DNA of 64,000 bases from Marinimicrobium locisalis. GTDB taxonomy: Bacteria > Pseudomonadota > Gammaproteobacteria > Pseudomonadales > Cellvibrionaceae. Both the position numbers and the translations under genes were made by a program. The stretch covers positions 186,001 to 250,000 of the forward strand of contig NZ_JBDLLG010000001.1 of NCBI RefSeq assembly GCF_039822625.1, written 5' to 3'. The first letter of the stretch is position 1; every line of letters begins with the position of its first letter. Under the pieces are notes generated by a model. That model searched no databases, was not told the origin of the DNA, and saw only the letters and a list, made by a program, of their open reading frames with translations. Below are positions 52,096 to 61,367 of this stretch, piece by piece.

Positions 52096-55032
52096 TTAAA
52101 GTTCCCGGATGGTCAGCCCCAGAGACTCCAGAACCGCCCGCTCACCACTGTGGCTGACGACGGCCGTGCTAGCGCGCTCCGGCTTTAAGTAATCATTGGC
52201 CACGCGTTGGATATCCGCAAGCGTGACGCCCAAAACCCGGTTGCGGAAGGTCTCGCGTTTTTCCCGCGTCCGTCCGAACAGCTCGGCCTGGTAGGTTTGG
52301 CGCGCCTCGCCAGCGGGCGATGCGGGTTTATCCAGGCTGCTCATCACGCCCAGAATGGCCTCTTCCAACGGCTGCCACTCGTGCTCGCTGGAGAGCAGCC
52401 AGTCCACGGCGGCCTCGAAGTCGTTGAGGGTATCGGCCAGGCGCGGGTCCCGGTAGGAGAAGAACCGGAACGCGGCAATGTTGGTGTCCTGGCTGGCGCC
52501 GCCGCCGTAGGCCCCGCCCTGTTCCCGGATGGTCCGGTGCAGGTAGCCGTTGCGCAGGAAGCCGGCGAGTACGGTTAAGGCGGCGGCATCCGGGTGCTCG
52601 GACGGTACCGTGGGGTAAGCCTGGGCGCAGAAGTTGACTTGGGTGTTGGTCAGCCAGCCCTCGCGCACGGTTTCCTGGACGGCGCCCAGCCCAAAGGCCT
52701 GGAAATCCGGCGCGGCCGGCTCTTCGGGCCAATGTTGTTGAATGTGGCCACGCAAATGGTCGAGCTCATGGGGTTCACCCACCAACAAAAACTCCCGTGG
52801 AGCGGCTTGAATGCGCGCGTGCAGGTTGGCCAGCCTTGCGGCGTAGGCCTTGAGAGCCTCGGGGTCTTTGAGCTCCTGGTCCAGTTGCTTGAGGTAGGCA
52901 ATGCCTTCCAGTCCGCCCAACTGGTGGGTCAAACGGGCGGAGGGCGCCATGCCGGCGCCGGCGGCGAGCATGGCCAGGCTGTGGCCACTGCCGGTGATAC
53001 TCTGTTCGCGCCGGGCGCGCATTTGGGAAACCAGCTCCCTCAGGCGGTTGAGCTCGTCAAAGCGGGGTTCGGTCAGGGTTGCGCGCAGCAGCTCGTTCAT
53101 ATCGCCGGTGTTGCGGTTGAGTGCCTTGCTGCCCAAAGAGAAATAGGCGTCGATGTGCTGTACATCGTCGGTCATGCCGCGAACCGTGGCCGAAGCGGTG
53201 ATCCCTCCCACGGCGCTGGCCTGCCAGCGCTGGGCCTCCAAGTAGTCCAGCCCGTTCACACCCACTTCCGTCAGCGCGTTGCAGTACAGGGGTAACAGCG
53301 GACGTTCTTCCTCGTCGAGGGCGGGCAGTTTGCAGGTGACCTGCTCGTACACCAGCCCGTTGGTCCCGGCGCCGTAGCGGCGCAGAGGGGCGCTTGCCGG
53401 GTTGTCGGCATCGAGTGGCTCCCGGCTGCCTTCGACGTAGCTCATGGTTTTGGGGATATCTTCCAGCCCCACTTTGGGCAAAATGCTGTCGTCATCTTTT
53501 TGAACCTGGCGCTCCTGTAGCGCCTTGGCCCGCTCGACGATGAGTTGGCGCTCGTCATCGGTCAGCTGGCTCTCAATGGCGCTCAAGCGCTGCTGCTCGG
53601 CCCGTTGGGCATGTTTACTGTATTGGGTCTCGGGGCGCAGGGTCAGCCGCAGGCGATGAGGATTATCCAGCAGCCATTCGCGCACCATACGCGGAATGAA
53701 CTCCGGGTCCTTAACCTTCTCGCGCAGGTCGACCAGCGCGGTATCCAGGTCGAGTAGGGCGATGGGGTCGGCCCGGTGAGTGGCCGCGGGCAAGCAGTTC
53801 ATGATCAATTGCAGGCCGTAGGGGAAGCCATCGCCGCCCACTTCGCGCTGTTGTAGCTCCAATTGGTGCAGGGCACTGTCGAGCAGCTCCTGTGGCACGC
53901 CTTCGTCGGTCACTTTCTGAAGCGTATCCAGAATCAATTTTTCCACCTCGGGAACACTTTCGAGCTGACACCCTTCCAGACCGCAGGCAAAAGCCAGTTC
54001 GTACTGGGAGTCGTCCATTCCGCACAGCGGGGAGGGCGCCTGTCCCAGCTCCGAGGTTTCCAGCGCGTGGAGCAGGGGCGAGGCGCTGTTGTCCAGCAGC
54101 ACGGCGGTGAGCAACTGAGTTTCCAGTGTTTGGTTCAGGTCGGTAATGTTGCCCAGCAGCCAGCCCATGACCACGTGGGTTTTGTGGCTCGGGTCTTCCC
54201 CTTCTTCCAGGGCATAGGCTTCTTCCACGCGAACGGGCGCATGGTAGCGTTTCTCTCCCCCCACGGCGATGATTTCGTCCAGTCGATCGAACCGGTGCAG
54301 GGCTTTTTCCTCGAAGGTGGTCTGATGTTCCACCGCCGGGATGTCGCCATAGGTCATAAAGATGGCGTTGCTCGGGTGGTAGTGGGTCCGGTAGAACGCC
54401 TTGAGTTCTTCATAGGTCAGGTCCGGAATGTGTTCCGGGTCGCCACCGCTGTTGTGGTGGTAAGTGGTGGTGGGGAACAGGTACCGGCACAGGGACTGCC
54501 AAAGCTGCGAGGGGACCGAGCTCATGGCGCCTTTCATTTCGTTGAACACTACGCCCTTGTAGGTCAGGGGCGACTGCGGGTCCTCCGGTTCCTTGAACTC
54601 CAGCCGGTGGCCTTCCTGGGCAAAGTCCAGTTCATCCAGGCGGGAGAAGAACACCGCATCCAGGTACACATCCAACAGGTTGTCGAAGTCCTTGCGGTTT
54701 TGACTGGCGAACGGGTAGGCGGTCCAGTCCGGGCTGGTGAAGGCGTTCATAAAGGTGTTCAAGGAGCGCCGGATCATCATAAAAAACGGGTCGCGGACCG
54801 GGTACTTTTCGCTGCCACACAGGGCGGTGTGCTCCAGAATATGGGCCACCCCACGGGAATCCGCAGGCACCGTGCGCAATGCCACCAGAAACACGTTTTC
54901 GGTGTTGTCACTGGCCAGGTGAATGTGCTGGGCGCCGGTTTTCTTGTGCCGGTACTCCTCCACCTGCAGGTTCAGGGCGTCAATGGTTTGGGTGCGCAAG
55001 TGCTCGAAGGCGGGATGGTTTTGGTCGGTCAT
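52096..55032 (-). CDS. M16C (PreP/Cym1-like) insulinase-family metallopeptidase
   Basis: The 978-residue protein is a full M16C peptidase with four homologous modules. The inverted zinc motif is in HILEHTALCGSEKYPVRDPF (HxxEH), with a later Glu expected as third ligand. SLNTFMNAFTSPDWTAYPFA is also typical. Family members degrade short peptides such as cleaved targeting sequences in closed chambers; there is no signal peptide, so it should be cytoplasmic. It starts at ATG 55032 and stands alone between the PP2C gene and the Bat-TapT operon, with a 174-base gap holding no gene on its 3' side. Confidence 0.94.
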   Translation of the reverse strand: MTDQNHPAFEHLRTQTIDALNLQVEEYRHKKTGAQHIHLASDNTENVFLVALRTVPADSRGVAHILEHTALCGSEKYPVRDPFFMMIRRSLNTFMNAFTSPDWTAYPFASQNRKDFDNLLDVYLDAVFFSRLDELDFAQEGHRLEFKEPEDPQSPLTYKGVVFNEMKGAMSSVPSQLWQSLCRYLFPTTTYHHNSGGDPEHIPDLTYEELKAFYRTHYHPSNAIFMTYGDIPAVEHQTTFEEKALHRFDRLDEIIAVGGEKRYHAPVRVEEAYALEEGEDPSHKTHVVMGWLLGNITDLNQTLETQLLTAVLLDNSASPLLHALETSELGQAPSPLCGMDDSQYELAFACGLEGCQLESVPEVEKLILDTLQKVTDEGVPQELLDSALHQLELQQREVGGDGFPYGLQLIMNCLPAATHRADPIALLDLDTALVDLREKVKDPEFIPRMVREWLLDNPHRLRLTLRPETQYSKHAQRAEQQRLSAIESQLTDDERQLIVERAKALQERQVQKDDDSILPKVGLEDIPKTMSYVEGSREPLDADNPASAPLRRYGAGTNGLVYEQVTCKLPALDEEERPLLPLYCNALTEVGVNGLDYLEAQRWQASAVGGITASATVRGMTDDVQHIDAYFSLGSKALNRNTGDMNELLRATLTEPRFDELNRLRELVSQMRARREQSITGSGHSLAMLAAGAGMAPSARLTHQLGGLEGIAYLKQLDQELKDPEALKAYAARLANLHARIQAAPREFLLVGEPHELDHLRGHIQQHWPEEPAAPDFQAFGLGAVQETVREGWLTNTQVNFCAQAYPTVPSEHPDAAALTVLAGFLRNGYLHRTIREQGGAYGGGASQDTNIAAFRFFSYRDPRLADTLNDFEAAVDWLLSSEHEWQPLEEAILGVMSSLDKPASPAGEARQTYQAELFGRTREKRETFRNRVLGVTLADIQRVANDYLKPERASTAVVSHSGERAVLESLGLTIREL

Positions 55033-55103
55033 AGAAATCTCGGTACTCGTTTGTATCCGTTAATCGTAATAGATCACTCGCTGTATCTCAGTCGGCCTGA
55101 GTC

Positions 55104-55697
55104 TTAGGCGTGTGAAGAGGGCCGGAACGCCAAGTGTTGCTCATTAAAGCCGTCGAAGGCCTCCAACAAAGCGTTATAGTCTACGCGCCCGCCCTCCAGG
55201 TGCGCCAGAGCGTAACAGCTTGCCTCCAGCGTGGAAAGCTGCCCCGGCTTGCGGGCCCGCCGGATGCGATAGCGCGATTCGGGGGTGTCGGTGAGCGCCA
55301 GTCGGGGCAGGTTCTGCAACAGTGGATTGAGGTAGAGCATTTTCCGGCTTTTGCGCCAAGTGCCATCCAGGATTAGTAGCTGGTACCGCTCGGGAGCCAT
55401 TCCCCGGCCGGGCTCGAAACGGGGCGCGGGGAGGTCATCGGTTTGGGGGTAAAGCAGTACCGGCTGTCGGTGCGGGTCGAGCAGGGCGCGCAACTCGGCC
55501 TCGGGCCACTGTTCACCCACGCGGGTTTCGCACTGGGACAGGCTCAGGCCCAGCAGGCCCGCGGTGTTTTTGGCCCGCCCCACTTCCGAGGGGTGTTGTA
55601 GGATCAGCACGGACACCTGGTTCGGAGTCGGTCGCACCCACTGGCAAAGGCAGGTCCGTGGAGGCCGCTGGCAATGGGGGCAGAGTGGGCGGCTCAC
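55104..55697 (-). CDS. DTW-domain tRNA-uridine aminocarboxypropyltransferase
   Basis: The 197-residue protein begins SRPLCPHCQRPPRTCLCQWV, a Cys cluster typical of the family. It has LLILDGTWRKSRKML, the DTW-like core, and SRYRIRRARKPGQLSTLEAS. The TapT enzymes use S-adenosylmethionine to add an aminocarboxypropyl group to uridine in tRNA variable loops. The motif here reads DGTW rather than DTW-with-other-spacing, as in E. coli TapT. It starts with GTG overlapping the GIY-YIG stop by four bases (GTGA). Confidence 0.86.
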   Translation of the reverse strand: MSRPLCPHCQRPPRTCLCQWVRPTPNQVSVLILQHPSEVGRAKNTAGLLGLSLSQCETRVGEQWPEAELRALLDPHRQPVLLYPQTDDLPAPRFEPGRGMAPERYQLLILDGTWRKSRKMLYLNPLLQNLPRLALTDTPESRYRIRRARKPGQLSTLEASCYALAHLEGGRVDYNALLEAFDGFNEQHLAFRPSSHA

Positions 55698-55999
55698 GGT
55701 AGAACCTCGCCCGGCGTATGGGGAGCCGGGGCAGAGGCAATTAACTGTTCCTTCTCGCGACGGTTCAATTGCTTAATGGCGTACTCCCGACGGCTGGCAC
55801 TGCTGCGATCCGGGTGAGCTTCCAGGTAGCACAGGCGTTCAGGCCGGCGCCCGCGAAAATAGCGTGCGCCTTTGGGGCCCTGGGTGTGCTCGCGCCACCG
55901 GCGCTCGATATCGGTGGTGATGCCGGTGTAGAGCCGACCGTCATCCCCCAGAATGATATAAACCTGCCACACGGCCCGGGTATCACTGACACCGGCCAT
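55694..55999 (-). CDS. GIY-YIG endonuclease-like protein
   Basis: The 101-residue protein has VYIILGDDGRLYTGITTDIE, the GIY-YIG core with the tyrosines, followed by RRWREHTQGPKGARYFRGRR and a helix with REYAIKQLNRREKEQL. Such small stand-alone GIY-YIG proteins (UPF0213/YhbQ type) are presumed DNA nucleases of unclear role. ATG 55999 overlaps the batD stop by one base (TAATG), so I discount the upstream in-frame ATG at 56224. It lies between batD and the TapT gene in one operon. Confidence 0.88.
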   Translation of the reverse strand: MAGVSDTRAVWQVYIILGDDGRLYTGITTDIERRWREHTQGPKGARYFRGRRPERLCYLEAHPDRSSASRREYAIKQLNRREKEQLIASAPAPHTPGEVLP

Positions 56000-57708
56000 T
56001 AGTGATTTCGGTAAAGCGGTTGCAAGCCGGCCTCCGGCCGGCGTTTTTGCCGGTGCCCGGCCCGGCTTTGGTTCAACGCCTTCACCAGAGCGTCCGCATC
56101 GAACGTCGCCGTGCCGGCATCGCGGAAGAGTAGGGCGTCCAGCTCTTGAACCCGGGCCCGGGCGACATCGTCCTCCAGCCGTTCGGCCAAGTCGGTCAGC
56201 CCGCGAGGTGGCAGCTCGGGCCAAACCGCCGCGCCCCAGTCCAGCAAGGCGCGGCGCAAGGCGTGCAAATCATCGCTCGCCGCCGCTCGCTTGACCGACT
56301 GCCAGGCCCGACCGCGTGCGATTCGCGCCTGATCACGCTCTTGCTGATCCAACGTTTCCCACGCCGCCAACTGGCGCTTGAGCTGCCACACGGTAAAGGC
56401 AAACCCGCCACACAGGACCAGCAACACCAGTGCCGCGCCCCCAAACACCCAGGTAAGCCAGTAGGGCCCAGCGGGATCGGGCGCCGGCGCGCTGACCGGC
56501 TGAGCCCCGGGCTCCTCCTGTCGGCTTGAGCCGGAGGCTTGAGGCGAGGGCGCCGCGCCGGGTACCGCGGTAACCTGAATGGTACGGGCGGGCAGCGTGG
56601 CGGTTTTCAACGCGTCCTCCTCCGTATCCCACCATTGCAGGCTCACTGGAGGCAGCTCAATACGCCCGCTCTGATTGGGCACCATCGCCACCGTCAGCGT
56701 ACTGGTCCCCCGCACGCCCTCTTCAGTGACCTGCTCCTCCGTCTGGGGGCGGTCCGGATAAAACGTCACCCCCGGGGTATTTTTCAGCACCAGATTGGGC
56801 AGCTGCGCGGCGGTGAGCCCCTGCGCCTCCAGGGTAATGCGCCGCGTGACCGGCTCGCCCTGGCGCAACTTCTCCGGGTCGGCACTCCAGTGCTGGGACA
56901 GCTCAACATTCTTCGCCGGCAACCAGGTATCCCCGGAAAACTCGGCCGGAATCGGCTCCACGGTAATCTCCGTCTCCTCGGAGCGAACCCGGCGGCGCGT
57001 GCTGCGCCCCCAAAAATCCCGCTGCCCGCGACTGATCGCCAAATCGTAAACCACCGGCGGAATCACCAGCTCGCCACTGCTTTGCGGAAACAGGGCAAAA
57101 GTACTCTCCAGCACAATATGCTGACGCCCACCGATCTCCCTCAGGTAATTCTCCTCATTCACCGCCTTGACCACCGCATCCCCCAACTCCAAGGGCTGAA
57201 GCTCCGCCCCGTCCAGATTCACGCGGCTATACAACTTCACCGTGAGCAACACCTGCTCCTGCACATGCACCCGCTCCTTGCTCACCTCCGTCTCCATAAA
57301 AATATCCTGCCCCGACCCCTCCGGTGCCTGCTGCGGCTCATGCACCGTCACCTCAATCGGATCGGTCACCCTCCCGTTCAACTCCAACCCGGGAATCACC
57401 AACAGCCCCGTGCGCTTGGGGGCCAAGGTCAAACGCCACTCCGTCGTGCCCTCCATATCCCCATTCACAATCCGCATCTGATGACTGCGTTGATTGCCCA
57501 AAATATCGAAATTCTGCCGCAAGGGCCCAAAATCCGGTCCCCCGGACACATTGCGGCCACTCTGGCTCACCGTCAGCGTCAAAGTGTCATTAATACTTAC
57601 CGTTCGCCGATCCACCTCAGCCTCCAGCGCCTGAGCGTGCGCCACGCCCCCGGCCAGAAACAGGCCAAACAGAAACAAACGTGTCAGATTTTTCAAAGTG
57701 CTCGTCAT
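55999..57708 (-). CDS. batD: BatD-type protein
   Basis: The 569-residue product has a signal peptide (FLFGLFLAGGVAHAQA), beta-rich repeats typical of BatD (VDRRTVSINDTLTLTVSQSG; TTEWRLTLAPKRTGLLVIPG), one membrane helix near residue 430 (WVFGGAALVLLVLCGGFAFT) and a cytoplasmic tail. Bat proteins were named for Bacteroides aerotolerance; their molecular role, presumably in envelope protein handling with MoxR, is not established. It is separated from batB by 183 bases that contain an intergenic repeat. Confidence 0.9.
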   Translation of the reverse strand: MTSTLKNLTRLFLFGLFLAGGVAHAQALEAEVDRRTVSINDTLTLTVSQSGRNVSGGPDFGPLRQNFDILGNQRSHQMRIVNGDMEGTTEWRLTLAPKRTGLLVIPGLELNGRVTDPIEVTVHEPQQAPEGSGQDIFMETEVSKERVHVQEQVLLTVKLYSRVNLDGAELQPLELGDAVVKAVNEENYLREIGGRQHIVLESTFALFPQSSGELVIPPVVYDLAISRGQRDFWGRSTRRRVRSEETEITVEPIPAEFSGDTWLPAKNVELSQHWSADPEKLRQGEPVTRRITLEAQGLTAAQLPNLVLKNTPGVTFYPDRPQTEEQVTEEGVRGTSTLTVAMVPNQSGRIELPPVSLQWWDTEEDALKTATLPARTIQVTAVPGAAPSPQASGSSRQEEPGAQPVSAPAPDPAGPYWLTWVFGGAALVLLVLCGGFAFTVWQLKRQLAAWETLDQQERDQARIARGRAWQSVKRAAASDDLHALRRALLDWGAAVWPELPPRGLTDLAERLEDDVARARVQELDALLFRDAGTATFDADALVKALNQSRAGHRQKRRPEAGLQPLYRNH

Positions 57709-57769
57709 AATCGAGTTGTCATCCGCAATCCAAATGTGATGTTGTTTTCTATTGCCTTAAAGTCTCAGT

Positions 57770-57889
57770 TTGGCACCGAGGCTCAGCGGCAGGTATCCCC
57801 TTCGGAGACTCTCTGACGCCTACATGGATGTAGGTGTTAGGGCGACGCAGGAAGCCAAAGCCGAGGCATGGATGCCGATGAGAAGCCTA
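57770..57889. repeat. structured intergenic repeat, truncated second copy of element A
   Basis: Bases 57804-57889 are identical over 86 positions to the reverse complement of 46820-46905 and contain the hairpins CCTACA-TGGA-TGTAGG and GGCA-TGGA-TGCC. Left of it, CCGAAGGGGATACC (minus strand) and CCTCGGTGCCAA (57770-57781, minus strand) resemble the arm and flank of element A (CCTCAGTGCCAA). The other arm and the third hairpin are missing: the match ends two bases before the batB stop codon. It lies within the bat operon. Confidence 0.85.
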
Positions 57890-57891
57890 AG

Positions 57892-59832
57892 CTACCAACG
57901 CTCCTCAGTTCCTTCACCTTCCGTCTCCCCCCGCAACCGCTCCAACCGCCGCTGCTGACTCTGATACTCAAACTTGCGCCGCAACAACCCACCGGGATCA
58001 TCCGGCACACGCCGCAACCACTGCTCCATCGACTGACGCTCCTCATCAGACACATCCCCCTCCTCCAAACGAGCCGCCTGCGCCTCAGAATCGCCCTCCT
58101 GACCATCCCGACCTTGAGCCCCGGCCGAAGGAGAAGACTGTTGCTGCCCCTCAGACCCCTGCTCGCCACCGCGCTGATCGCCTGCTGAAGACGATTGCTG
58201 CTCACCCGACTGGTCTTGCGAATCCCCCTCGCCCGAACGACTGCTCTGAGCTTTTCCTTCCTGATTCTGTCCTTCCTGGTTTTGTCCGTCCTGATCTCGG
58301 CCTTGGCTATCCTGTCCGGATTCTCCCTGCTGGTCAGAGGGCTCCTGCTGATCCTGACCTTCCGAATCCTGACCCTCCTGCTGCTCGCTTTGATCGCCTT
58401 GCTGATCACCCTCCTGGTTCTGCTCTTGATTTTGCTGTTGCTGTTTTTGCCGTTCAAGCACCCGCTGCACCATCGCTTTATTGGCCTGGGCATCACTCAT
58501 TTGCGGGGCCTTCTCAAGCGCGGACTCATAGGCCTCGAGTGCCGCTTCCAGGTCCCCGGACCGGGCCAGAGCATTCCCCCGATTGTAATCCGCCCGCGCA
58601 CTGTCACTCTGGGCGAACGCCTCCGCGGCCGCCTCGTACTCCTCCGCCCGGTACAACGCCGAGCCTTTCCACTCCGGGTTCTCGAATTGCTCGGCCGCCT
58701 TCTCGGGTTGCTCCTCTTCAAGTGCCTGGGCGCCACGCTGGTCCGGCGTTAGAAAGGGCGCCAGCCAATCCTGAGCCTGGGCGGTCTGGGGCGCCAATGT
58801 CCCCAATAGGGGCAGGGCCACCAGTACCGCCAGTAGACCGCGGCGGAAGCTGAACAACACAACCGGCAGCAGTAATAGCACCAGCCAATGGCCCCGGTCG
58901 TACCAGACGTCGAACTGTCGCTCCAGCTCCCGTTTTTCATCTTTCACAAAGTTGGGTGTTTCCAGCAGCCATTCCACATCGTCGGGGCTGGCATCAATGC
59001 GCTCGTACCGCCCCCCTGTGCGACCGGCCAACCGCTCCAGTCGGTCCTGCTCCAGTTTGGCCACAACAATCTCCCCCTGGCGGTTTCGCACAAAGCCGCC
59101 CCGTTCGTTGGGGATGGGAGCCCCTTCCGCTGTGCCCACACCGAGCACAGAGAGGCGGAATTTGGTGTCTTCCAACTGATCCAGCATGGTATTCGCCGCT
59201 TTTTTCACCACCCCGTCGGTGAGCAGCAGTATTTGGCCTTCGCTAATACCCGCGTCATTAAAGAGCTGTTTGGCCAGGTCAATGGCCGCTTCGGGCCGGC
59301 TGCCGGGGGTGGGCATGATATTCGGGTGTAACGCGTTGAGTAGGCTGCGGATGGTGGCGGTGTCGTCGGTAAGGGGGGAGACCGCATGGGCGTCACCGGC
59401 ATAGGCGATCAAACCGGTAAACCCCTCTTTGCGCTCGCGCAACACGTCGGCAATCTTCAGCCGCGCGCGCACCAGACGAGAAGGCGCCAGGTCCTCCGCC
59501 AGCATGGAGGGTGATAGGTCCAGTATGATCATTAGGGCATTTTCCGCCCGGTGGACGGGCATGGGTCGCTTCTCCCAGGTGGGGCCCGCCAGGGCGACCA
59601 CCCCGATCATCCAGGCGGCCGCTAGCCCCCAGAGGTAGGAGCGGCGTTTCTCCCGGGTGCCGGGGTCCACCAGGTGGCGCAGCAACTCCGGGGCGATCAA
59701 CTGGCGCCACTGGCGCGCCTGGTGGCCTTGGCGCCAAAGAAGTACTACCAACAAGAGCGCGGGTATCAACGCCAGCAGCCACAGGGGGCGGAGCCAGTGA
59801 AAATCGCTTATAGCGGTCAGCAGCGCATCCAT
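57892..59832 (-). CDS. batB: BatB-type VWA and TPR membrane protein
   Basis: The 646-residue product has N-terminal membrane helices (LRPLWLLALIPALLLVVLLW), a von Willebrand A domain with a MIDAS motif (DLSPS), further membrane segments and TPRs (YNRGNALARSGDLEAALEAY). A long Gln/Glu/Gly/Asp-rich tail (about 465-600) ends in a short conserved-looking basic segment. This is a BatB-BatC fusion layout. Its start overlaps the batA stop (TGATG). Repeat copy 2 follows directly after the stop. Confidence 0.9.
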   Translation of the reverse strand: MDALLTAISDFHWLRPLWLLALIPALLLVVLLWRQGHQARQWRQLIAPELLRHLVDPGTREKRRSYLWGLAAAWMIGVVALAGPTWEKRPMPVHRAENALMIILDLSPSMLAEDLAPSRLVRARLKIADVLRERKEGFTGLIAYAGDAHAVSPLTDDTATIRSLLNALHPNIMPTPGSRPEAAIDLAKQLFNDAGISEGQILLLTDGVVKKAANTMLDQLEDTKFRLSVLGVGTAEGAPIPNERGGFVRNRQGEIVVAKLEQDRLERLAGRTGGRYERIDASPDDVEWLLETPNFVKDEKRELERQFDVWYDRGHWLVLLLLPVVLFSFRRGLLAVLVALPLLGTLAPQTAQAQDWLAPFLTPDQRGAQALEEEQPEKAAEQFENPEWKGSALYRAEEYEAAAEAFAQSDSARADYNRGNALARSGDLEAALEAYESALEKAPQMSDAQANKAMVQRVLERQKQQQQNQEQNQEGDQQGDQSEQQEGQDSEGQDQQEPSDQQGESGQDSQGRDQDGQNQEGQNQEGKAQSSRSGEGDSQDQSGEQQSSSAGDQRGGEQGSEGQQQSSPSAGAQGRDGQEGDSEAQAARLEEGDVSDEERQSMEQWLRRVPDDPGGLLRRKFEYQSQQRRLERLRGETEGEGTEERW

Positions 59833-60827
59833 CAGGTGGTACCTCCCCGATTGTTCAGCCAGCGATGGCCGGCCATTAATACGCTCAGTAAAAACGCGAA
59901 CGCCAAAGGCCAGTGCGTCAAGCTCTGGGTGGGCCGATAGGTTTCCTCTTCGAACTCAATGGGTTCCAGGCGGTTTAGCGTTTGTTGGACTTCGTGCAGC
60001 TCTTCCAGGCTGCGGGCGCGGAAGTAACGGCCGCCGGTCTGAGCGGCCACTTCCCGGAGGGTTTCTTCATCCAGGTCCCTCGAGGGGTTGACCTGACGCT
60101 GGCCAAAAATGGTTTGAGTCACCATTCTTTCGGCCCCGAAGCCGATGGTATAGATGGTGACATCGTGCTGTTCGGCGAGGTAGGCGGCCCGCTGGGGGCT
60201 CAGCTCGCCGGCGTTGTTGGCGCCATCAGTGAGCAGAATCAAAACCCGGCTGGCCTCGGGACGATCGCGCAAGCGCTTTACTGACAGGCCAATGGCATCC
60301 CCGATGGCGGTTTTTTCGCCGGCAAAGCCGATCTGAGCCTCTTGAAGCAGGGTGTACACCGTCTGCCGGTCGTAGGTCAGTGGAGCCTGGAGGTAGGCCC
60401 GAGAGCCGAACAGGACCAGACCCAGGCGATCGCTTTTGCGCTCGCGCACGAACTCGCCCACAATGCCTTTGACCGCCTGAAGGCGGTTGATCGCCTGCCC
60501 TTGATACTGCATGTCTTCGATTTCCATGCTGCCGGAAATGTCCACGGCCAACAGCAGGTCCCGGCCGCTGCTCGGCATGGCAATGGGGTCGCCCACCCAT
60601 TGGGGGTGGCTTGCCGCCGACAGAGTGGCGCCCCAGATCAGCCAGAGCGCGAGGGCGCTCAGCCAGCGGCGCTCGCGACCGGCCGAGCGCCGCTCTTCGA
60701 GCTTTCTGAGCCGACCGAAAAAGGGCACCCGTAGGGCCGTTTCCCGGCTCGGCTCTTCCGGCAGAAAGTGGGCCAACAACGGCAGGGGCAAAAGGGCAAA
60801 GAGCCAGGGCCAAGCAAACTCAAGCAT
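59832..60827 (-). CDS. batA: BatA-type VWA membrane protein
   Basis: The 331-residue protein begins MLEFAWPWLFALLPLPLLAH, with membrane helices at both ends and a VWA domain between. The MIDAS motif is in LAVDISGSMEIED, and a conserved later part is VLILLTDGANNAGELSPQRA. BatA and BatB are paired VWA proteins in MoxR-linked operons. ATG 60827 and GTG 60830 are both possible; it overlaps the DUF4381 stop by eight bases or more. Its role is presumed chaperone-like. Confidence 0.9.
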   Translation of the reverse strand: MLEFAWPWLFALLPLPLLAHFLPEEPSRETALRVPFFGRLRKLEERRSAGRERRWLSALALWLIWGATLSAASHPQWVGDPIAMPSSGRDLLLAVDISGSMEIEDMQYQGQAINRLQAVKGIVGEFVRERKSDRLGLVLFGSRAYLQAPLTYDRQTVYTLLQEAQIGFAGEKTAIGDAIGLSVKRLRDRPEASRVLILLTDGANNAGELSPQRAAYLAEQHDVTIYTIGFGAERMVTQTIFGQRQVNPSRDLDEETLREVAAQTGGRYFRARSLEELHEVQQTLNRLEPIEFEEETYRPTQSLTHWPLAFAFLLSVLMAGHRWLNNRGGTT

Positions 60828-61365
60828 CACCGGCCTCCGCTATCAGGTGGGTCAGCGCTTTGCGATTGAGCGAGTGGCTTTTGATCCAACGAGCGGCCAG
60901 TTCCTCGAGCCCGTCTACATCCACCCGGGGATCGGGCTGATAAGGACCCTCCGCGAGCGCGGCTCCAGGGCCTTCGGTGAAACCCTTACCCACCGGCGCA
61001 CTGGCGTCCAGAAAACGCAGCCAGGCGCGGCCGTGCAGGGGGGCAACATCGTGTTGGCAGTCCGCCGGCAACGCACTTAGCACCGTGCGCCGCAATAGCT
61101 CGCTCACGCTCTGCAGGTAGGTGCGTGCGGCGGCGGCCGAATCCGGCTGCTCCTGGAAGTGGCGGTGGGCTTCGCGCAACATGCCCAGCGCCTGCTGGCG
61201 GTAGCGCTGTTGGCGCCGGCGAGTCCGCCATTGCCAGACCAAGAGCCCGAGGCCGATGAGCACCAGGGCAAATAACACCCACCATCCCCAGGCCAGGGGC
61301 CACCAGCCGACGGGGGCCGGTAGGTGAATATCTTTTAATTGTGCCAATGGATCTTGCGGGTTCAC
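60820..61365 (-). CDS. DUF4381 membrane protein
   Basis: The 181-residue protein has NPQDPLAQLKDIHLPAPVGW followed by one membrane helix (LAWGWWVLFALVLIGLGLLV) and a helical cytoplasmic part with SVSELLRRTVLSALPADCQH. That pattern is DUF4381, common in MoxR-Bat operons. The family's function is unknown. It overlaps batA and lies two bases after the DUF58 gene. Confidence 0.86.
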   Translation of the reverse strand: MNPQDPLAQLKDIHLPAPVGWWPLAWGWWVLFALVLIGLGLLVWQWRTRRRQQRYRQQALGMLREAHRHFQEQPDSAAAARTYLQSVSELLRRTVLSALPADCQHDVAPLHGRAWLRFLDASAPVGKGFTEGPGAALAEGPYQPDPRVDVDGLEELAARWIKSHSLNRKALTHLIAEAGDA

Positions 61366-61367
61366 AG

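Noticed and set aside
53863..55107. 414-residue open frame antisense to the M16C peptidase gene
   Set aside because: Composition follows the opposite coding strand and no domain or ribosome site is visible.
56539..57816. 425-residue open frame antisense to batD
   Set aside because: Basic and repetitive in residues, with no family features. It mirrors the batD coding strand.
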